A stretch of 36,107 nt of DNA, taken from Clostridia bacterium (GTDB lineage Bacteria > Bacillota > Clostridia > Christensenellales > Aristaeellaceae). Positions 32,669 to 36,107 of the stretch are shown here, one piece after another. The stretch is from the NCBI GenBank assembly GCA_030529995.1, contig JAUMVT010000024.1, positions 1 to 36,107 of the forward strand, in the 5' to 3' direction. The notes beneath the pieces were generated by a model. The model was given only the letters and a program-made list of their open reading frames with translations. It searched no databases and was not told the DNA's origin. Every line of letters begins with the position of its first letter. The stretch's first letter is position 1. The translations under genes and the position numbers were made by a program.

Positions 32669-33252
32669 CACAGCTTCCCTCCCAACGCATCCAGAGAGCA
32701 GGCGAAGGCGTCGCTGAATTCCTGCATAAACATCTGCACCTCCGGCAGATCAATGGCCTGAATGGATTGCAGAATGCTTTGCGCCGCATCTGCAAACTCC
32801 CGATCCCCCGTCCGCATTTCTTCCATACAATGGGAGTAGGCGCTGATCCGATCCGCCGCCTTCACCAGCTGCCATTCATAGGCTGTTTCATCGGGCTGCA
32901 AGTACGCATGATACGCCGGCTGCAAATCCTCCGGCAGGGTATGCAGCAGCTTTTGCAGTGCCTGCTGCTCCATGCGGCTGTAGGCCTCATGAATCACCGC
33001 ATCATGATGCTTCACCGGTGTGGGCAGATCCCCGGTGAAAATTTCGCCAACGTCATGATACATAGCCAGCGTCGCCACGTGCTCCGGAGAAACATCTTTA
33101 TGGAAGCGTTCCTTCGCCAGCACCGCCAGCCCGTGGGCAATCATGGCCGCCTGCAGGGAATGTTCCGCATCATTTTCCGGCTGGGTGGTATGCATCAGTC
33201 CCCATCGGCGAATCAGCCGCAGCCGGGACAGCCAAGCAAAGAATGAACTCAT
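32668..33252 (-). CDS. yfbR: YfbR-type HD-domain 5'-deoxynucleotidase
   Basis: This encodes 194 residues and closely matches Escherichia YfbR in motif order: FFAWLSRLRLIRRWGLM, PENDAEHSLQAAM, LAMYHDVGEIFTGDLPTPVK, VKAADRISAY. The His/Asp pair of the HD domain (H in AEHS, HD in MYHDV, D in KAADRI) is complete. YfbR removes the 5'-phosphate from deoxynucleoside monophosphates, acting in nucleotide-pool balance. AGGAGG lies before the ATG at 33252. It is the first gene of a two-gene unit with the isomerase-like gene. An inverted repeat GTATCAT/ATGATAC (33264-33289) lies between promoter and ribosome site. Confidence 0.9.
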   Translation of the reverse strand: MSSFFAWLSRLRLIRRWGLMHTTQPENDAEHSLQAAMIAHGLAVLAKERFHKDVSPEHVATLAMYHDVGEIFTGDLPTPVKHHDAVIHEAYSRMEQQALQKLLHTLPEDLQPAYHAYLQPDETAYEWQLVKAADRISAYSHCMEEMRTGDREFADAAQSILQSIQAIDLPEVQMFMQEFSDAFACSLDALGGKL

Positions 33253-33263
33253 ACGTGCCTCCT

Positions 33264-33289
33264 GTATCATCGGTATGCCTGTATGATAC
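33264..33289. repeat. Inverted repeat in the yfbR leader
   Basis: GTATCAT at one end and ATGATAC at the other, about 12 bases apart. It overlaps the -10 of the yfbR promoter and the region before its ribosome site, so it is a candidate operator or a leader stem-loop. Confidence 0.45.
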
Positions 33290-33311
33290 ACAAAAAAGCT
33301 TATGTTGACAA
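33283..33311 (-). promoter_or_regulatory. yfbR promoter
   Basis: On the minus strand TTGTCA (33311-33306), a 17-base spacer and TATCAT (33288-33283). Its -35 box covers the same bases as the -35 of the thiT promoter. Confidence 0.68.
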
Positions 33312-33333
33312 TCATCAGCTTTCCTTCTATAAT
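33305..33333 (+). promoter_or_regulatory. thiT promoter
   Basis: TTGACA (33305-33310), a 17-base spacer and TATAAT (33328-33333) match the consensus fully. The TPP riboswitch begins about 20 bases downstream. A perfect 12-base palindrome (ATTGTCGACAAT) overlaps the expected start site. Confidence 0.9.
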
Positions 33334-33354
33334 GATTGTCGACAATTGCATCCA

Positions 33355-33452
33355 CCGCTAGGGGGGCGACACGGAAGATCACATCCGTGGCTGAGAGGGC
33401 TTCGAGCCGACCCTTAGAACCTGTTGTAGATGATCCTACCGTAGGGAAGCGG
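33355..33452 (+). ncRNA. TPP (thi-box) riboswitch aptamer
   Basis: The thi-box signatures are clear: GGCTGAGAGGGC, ACCCTTAGAACCTG and CCGTAGGGAAGC. A closing P1 stem CCGCT/AGCGG (33355-33359 with 33448-33452) flanks them. Thiamine pyrophosphate binding should turn off the downstream gene. The 3' end of the aptamer (GGGAAGC) can also pair with GCTTTCCC just before the terminator stem. Confidence 0.97.
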
Positions 33453-33454
33453 AC

Positions 33455-33474
33455 GCACAGCTTTTTTGCTGTGC
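33455..33474 (+). other. Spacer hairpin between riboswitch and terminator
   Basis: GCACAGC and GCTGTGC pair around a loop of six T residues. It is part of the riboswitch expression platform or a pause site. Confidence 0.55.
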
Positions 33475-33501
33475 ATCAGGCCTTTGCGCCTAAGCTGCTT
33501 T

Positions 33502-33529
33502 CCCGCGTATAACGCGGGTTTTTCTTTTG
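33502..33529 (+). terminator. Riboswitch expression-platform terminator
   Basis: CCCGCG and CGCGGG pair around TATAA and TTTTTCTTTT follows. This stands between the TPP aptamer and thiT, so regulation is probably by transcription termination. Confidence 0.85.
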
Positions 33530-33561
33530 GGGATGCGAAAGAAAAAAGGAGGATACCCATC

Positions 33562-34299
33562 ATGTTCCAACTCATTGCAAAGGCCTTGGCCGATGAAGCC
33601 ACCGCCACCGATGCGGCAGCAGAAGTTGCTGAAACGACCCCGTCCTGGTTCCAGACCGCATTCAAGAAGTTTGCTTCCTTCCCCTTGTGGGCATGGATTC
33701 TCGTTGCTGTGCTGCTGGTGGGCGGTTTCATCGCCTATAAAGCCATCAAGGGCAGCAAGAAAACCGTGTGGAGCACCAAGATGATTTCCATGGGTGCCAT
33801 CTGCATGGCACTGAGCTGCGTACTGAGCCTGATTCGCCTGTGGAGCATGCCTCAGGGCGGTTCCGTCACCCCTGCCAGCATGATGCCCATGATGCTCTTC
33901 GCCTACGTATACGGCGTAGGTCCCGGCCTTGCACTGGGTGCGGTGTACGGCGTGCTGCAGTACATCCTCGGACCTTGGTTCGTCAGCGTGCCCCAGGTAC
34001 TGCTGGACTACCCCATCGCCTTTGCCATGACCGCCTTGGCCGGTTTGTTCCGCAATATGAAGGATGAGCGTGTGGGACTGAGCCTTGGCGTCATTGTCGC
34101 TTGCATCGGCCGGTTTGTGGCGGCAGTTGCCTCCGGTGTAATCTTCTTTGCTGAATATGCGGAAGGCACCGGCATGAGCCCCATGGTTTACTCCATTTCC
34201 TACAACGGCAGCTACATGCTGTGGGAGTGCATCATCTGCGTGGTGCTGTCCGTGCTGGTCGGCGGACGGCTGGTGCGTGAGCTGAAGAAGAACGCATAA
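33562..34299 (+). CDS. thiT: ThiT-type thiamine transporter S component with N-terminal extension
   Basis: This encodes 245 residues. The C-terminal 170 residues are the ThiT substrate-binding membrane unit: WSMPQGGSVTPASMMPM is the thiamine-site signature, followed by YVYGVGPGLALGAVYGVLQYI, VPQVLLDYPIAFAM and YNGSYMLWECI. ThiT works with the shared ECF energising module, whose genes are not here. The first 75 residues are extra compared with classic ThiT: an acidic Ala-rich head, then an additional helix (LWAWILVAVLLVGGFIAYKA). The start is the ATG at 33562, with AAGGAGG nine bases upstream, so the extension is real. Thiamine pyrophosphate controls it through the riboswitch. Confidence 0.92.
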   Translation: MFQLIAKALADEATATDAAAEVAETTPSWFQTAFKKFASFPLWAWILVAVLLVGGFIAYKAIKGSKKTVWSTKMISMGAICMALSCVLSLIRLWSMPQGGSVTPASMMPMMLFAYVYGVGPGLALGAVYGVLQYILGPWFVSVPQVLLDYPIAFAMTALAGLFRNMKDERVGLSLGVIVACIGRFVAAVASGVIFFAEYAEGTGMSPMVYSISYNGSYMLWECIICVVLSVLVGGRLVRELKKNA

Positions 34300-34311
34300 G
34301 GATTCTTTCCG

Positions 34312-34346
34312 GCAGGGTGGGCATATGCCTCCCCTGCCTTTTTTTG
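34312..34346 (+). terminator. Rho-independent terminator of thiT
   Basis: GGCAGGG and CCCTGCC flank a longer loop and TTTTTTT follows. Confidence 0.85.
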
Positions 34347-34366
34347 ATGCAATATCAAAACAAAGT

Positions 34367-34412
34367 AGGAAGTTCCGCAGGCATGTTTCTTGTATGCTTG
34401 TAGAACTTCCTA
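34367..34412 (-). terminator. Terminator of the FMN-binding protein gene
   Basis: On the minus strand TAGGAAGTTC pairs with GAACTTCCTA and CTTTGTTTTG follows. Confidence 0.65.
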
Positions 34413-34417
34413 TTATA

Positions 34418-34894
34418 TTATCGTTCCTGTACTTCCTTGCCGGTAAGATGCTCAATGGAAATTTCAAACATCTGCACAGCTGTTTCGGCTCGGCGGATTT
34501 CCGAATCCACCAATGCTTCATCCGGGTAATACTTCATGGCCATGCGCTTCAGCTGCTTCATGGCTTCTTCATGATCCGCCATGATTCGACATCTGCCGAA
34601 CACTACTGTGCTTTGCAGGTAGGGTGCCCATGCATCTGTCTTGATGGTTTCATGGCCGTACACCGTGAAGCAAACCTTATCGCAGGCCGCCAGTGCGTCC
34701 ACCTTATGACCTGCCTTGGCACCATGGAAGTAAATCTTCTGTGCCGACTCATCGTAGAAATAATTTACCGGCACGGCATAAGGATACCCATCATCCCCGT
34801 GAAGTGCCAGCACGCCCCGCCGTTCATCGTGCAAAAGCTGCTTGGCCACTTCTGCCGGGATTTCATTTTTCGTCCTGCGCACAGGTCTGAACAT
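34418..34894 (-). CDS. Pyridoxamine 5'-phosphate oxidase-like FMN-binding split-barrel protein
   Basis: This encodes 158 residues. The sequence follows NimA/PNPOx-like proteins: GVLALHGDDGYPYAVPVNYFYDESAQKIYFHGAKAGHKVDAL is the typical strand-loop series (short parts: YPYAVPVNYFY, IYFHGAKAGHK), then VCFTVYG, STVVFGRCRIM. Such proteins bind FMN or F420 and reduce small molecules; those of the Nim type can reduce nitroimidazoles. AAGGAGG lies before the ATG at 34894. Its promoter is TTGCTT-N17-TATGAT (34926-34954). No partner gene is linked. Confidence 0.88.
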   Translation of the reverse strand: MFRPVRRTKNEIPAEVAKQLLHDERRGVLALHGDDGYPYAVPVNYFYDESAQKIYFHGAKAGHKVDALAACDKVCFTVYGHETIKTDAWAPYLQSTVVFGRCRIMADHEEAMKQLKRMAMKYYPDEALVDSEIRRAETAVQMFEISIEHLTGKEVQER

Positions 34895-34925
34895 CACTGC
34901 TTCCTCCTTACCGTTGTACGGTTGC

Positions 34926-34954
34926 ATCATAGCACAGGAAAGAAGGGGAAGCAA
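34926..34954 (-). promoter_or_regulatory. Promoter of the FMN-binding protein gene
   Basis: On the minus strand TTGCTT (34954-34949), a 17-base spacer and TATGAT (34931-34926), with TGC before the -10. Confidence 0.65.
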
Positions 34955-34967
34955 GTTTTTCTCTTGT

Positions 34968-35891
34968 TCAACCGTTATTCAACCAATTGTATGCATTGTC
35001 TTTCACACGTTGTTCAATGTCAATGCGGGTTGCACGGCATTCTTTGGGATACTGCTTGCCTGCCGCAAAGGCACGGAACAGCAATCCGCTGCCCACAGGC
35101 AGCATGGTTTTCACCATGCCTTCCGGGAAAACGAAGTGGGTGCCATGGGCGTAAACATGCGATTCCACCTGGCAGGCATGTTCCTTCTGATTCAAACGCT
35201 TTTCCATGCGGCGAATGTACTTGACCGTATCCCACAGCGCATCATCCTCCGCACCGATGAGCAGCAGTTTGCCCTGAATCCGTTCAACTTTGATGAATTC
35301 ATCTTCTTGAATTGGATGACGTTTTTCCGATTCAACAAACAATTCTGATGAAGCAATCAAATTCTTTGTCCGTTTCGATTGTTCCATTACTTTTTGATAA
35401 TATTCCGGATGCCGGTAGGCGTAAGGCAAATAAGGCAGGGGCTTACCTTCCCACGTCAGGGTAGATTCACCGTCTCCCGGCCATTCCTTCATGCCGTCGC
35501 GCTTACCCTGATGAAATCCTTCCATCACAAAATCCGACGGTGTTAAAGCAATGGTCAGCGTTATTTCCGGGTAATAGGAGGCTGCCACCAAGGCAAACAT
35601 GGCTGTGGTGGATGCGCCCACAATGCCAAACTTCCGATTCCCTCGCTGCTTCAGGTAGGCAATGGCTGCGCCGATCCGTTCAACAGGAAGGTTGCAATGA
35701 CTGTAATCCTTGTGGCCGGGGCTTAATGTCAGCACATTGATATGGAAGGTTTTTTGCAGCCATTTCACCGCCGACTTGGCCATGTAATCCTCGCAATCAT
35801 CGCCAAACATGCCGATCATGGCGCAGGTGCTGCCCTCCACCGGCCAATAGCAGCCGTAAAATCCTTGGTCGGTTACTTTGATTTTCTTCAC
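34968..35891 (-). CDS. Alpha/beta hydrolase related to acyl-CoA thioesterase/BAAT C-terminal domain
   Basis: This encodes 307 residues with a GTG start at 35891, six bases after GGAGGT. The fold is alpha/beta hydrolase: the nucleophile elbow is FGIVGASTTAMFALVAA (Ser in GAST; the second Gly of G-x-S-x-G is Thr), followed by ALTPSDFVMEG, then LLLIGAEDDALWDT (Asp) and YAHGTHFVFPEG (His). The body resembles bile acid-CoA:amino acid N-acyltransferase/acyl-CoA thioester hydrolase C-domains. Substrate is unknown. There is no signal peptide. The promoter (35933-35961) overlaps two palindromic sequences, so a repressor probably controls it. The last gene ends 73 bases before the FMN-binding gene start. 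Confidence 0.78.
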   Translation of the reverse strand: MKKIKVTDQGFYGCYWPVEGSTCAMIGMFGDDCEDYMAKSAVKWLQKTFHINVLTLSPGHKDYSHCNLPVERIGAAIAYLKQRGNRKFGIVGASTTAMFALVAASYYPEITLTIALTPSDFVMEGFHQGKRDGMKEWPGDGESTLTWEGKPLPYLPYAYRHPEYYQKVMEQSKRTKNLIASSELFVESEKRHPIQEDEFIKVERIQGKLLLIGAEDDALWDTVKYIRRMEKRLNQKEHACQVESHVYAHGTHFVFPEGMVKTMLPVGSGLLFRAFAAGKQYPKECRATRIDIEQRVKDNAYNWLNNG

Positions 35892-35932
35892 AAAAACACC
35901 TCCATTAAAACATGGTTAGTCGTTTCAAACCA

Positions 35933-35961
35933 ACTATACATCATATTCTACGTTTCGTCAA
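35933..35961 (-). promoter_or_regulatory. Promoter of the alpha/beta hydrolase gene
   Basis: On the minus strand TTGACG (35961-35956), a 17-base spacer and TATAGT (35938-35933). Confidence 0.7.
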
Positions 35962-35969
35962 CTAGTTGA
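35958..35969. promoter_or_regulatory. Perfect 12-base palindrome over the -35 box
   Basis: TCAACTAGTTGA overlaps the -35 of the hydrolase promoter. A second imperfect inverted repeat (TGGTT...AACCA) lies just after the -10. Both look like repressor sites, for example of MarR or TetR type; no regulator gene is in view. Confidence 0.45.
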
Positions 35970-36107
35970 TGCGCCGCAACAGTAATTGTAAATGCAACAA
36001 TTTTATTTATGTTATATTGTCGATATTGCATATTTTTCAATTTTATTGTTGACTGTTAAGGTACAATACATAGGTAACACAAAGGTAAAGAAAAGAGAAC
36101 CCAAATG
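35970..36107 (+). promoter_or_regulatory. AT-rich upstream region of a gene beyond the window
   Basis: This is a strongly AT-rich stretch, unlike the rest. TTGACT (about 36051) and TACAAT lie near the end, followed by a weak purine-rich ribosome site and an ATG at 36105-36107 that could open the next gene. The two promoter boxes are not spaced as a pair, so the promoter is uncertain. Confidence 0.3.

Noticed and set aside
1-36107. CRISPR arrays, insertion sequences, tRNA or rRNA genes
   Set aside because: No regularly spaced repeats, transposase motifs or terminal inverted repeats, and no tRNA- or rRNA-like sequences were seen.

Overview
The window looks like chromosomal DNA of a Gram-positive, low-oxygen gut-type bacterium of the class Clostridia (Bacillota). 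The reasons are moderate GC, strong AGGAGG-type ribosome sites in front of almost every gene, consensus TTGACA/TATAAT promoters with 17-base spacing, a CIRCE operator, a TPP riboswitch before a ThiT-type thiamine transporter gene, a GHKL/LytTR two-component pair, a 4Fe-4S aldo/keto reductase, and secreted lipoproteins with InlB-type repeats. The genus cannot be named from the sequence. I see no mobile element, CRISPR array, tRNA or rRNA.

Layout. 1-721: a small single-pass membrane protein with its own promoter. 722-3648: a shikimate-pathway cluster. aroF-aroB run on the minus strand behind a phenylalanine-rich leader peptide and an attenuator-like terminator, and aroK is divergent. 3663-18504: the most distinctive part. 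It holds three family 3 glycoside hydrolases (two of them very large and circularly permuted), a GtrA-like membrane protein, two secreted or lipoprotein genes, and a divergent GHKL sensor kinase/LytTR response regulator pair. Two promoters in front of the GH3 transcription units carry nearly identical direct repeats with the spacing expected for a LytTR regulator, so the pair probably controls this cluster. 18587-21661: a heat-shock gene hsp20 under a CIRCE operator, divergent from an aldo/keto reductase-lspA-rluD-type operon. 21722-27645: a ZinT-like secreted protein, an AraC-type regulator, and a MacAB-like ABC exporter operon with two different membrane-fusion proteins. 27848-29982: a zinc membrane protease, an MFS transporter and a small two-helix membrane protein. 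30091-33252: CTP synthase, a xylose-isomerase-like barrel protein, and a YfbR-type HD phosphohydrolase. 33305-34299: a TPP riboswitch and thiT, whose promoter overlaps the yfbR promoter. 34418-36107: an FMN-binding split-barrel protein, an alpha/beta hydrolase with palindromic operator-like sequences, and an AT-rich tail that ends in a possible start codon.

How the genes work together. The clearest system is sensor kinase (16430-17767) -> LytTR regulator (17764-18504) -> direct-repeat sites at 16230-16259 and 9988-10017 -> transcription units GH3/GtrA/GH3 (16102 down to 10081) and GH3/InlB-CBM lipoprotein/small lipoprotein (9835 down to 3663). No sugar transporter is linked to these hydrolases. 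Two of the three hydrolases are exported, one of them held in the membrane at both ends, which suggests work on envelope or surface glycans rather than simple sugar uptake. That last step is inference.
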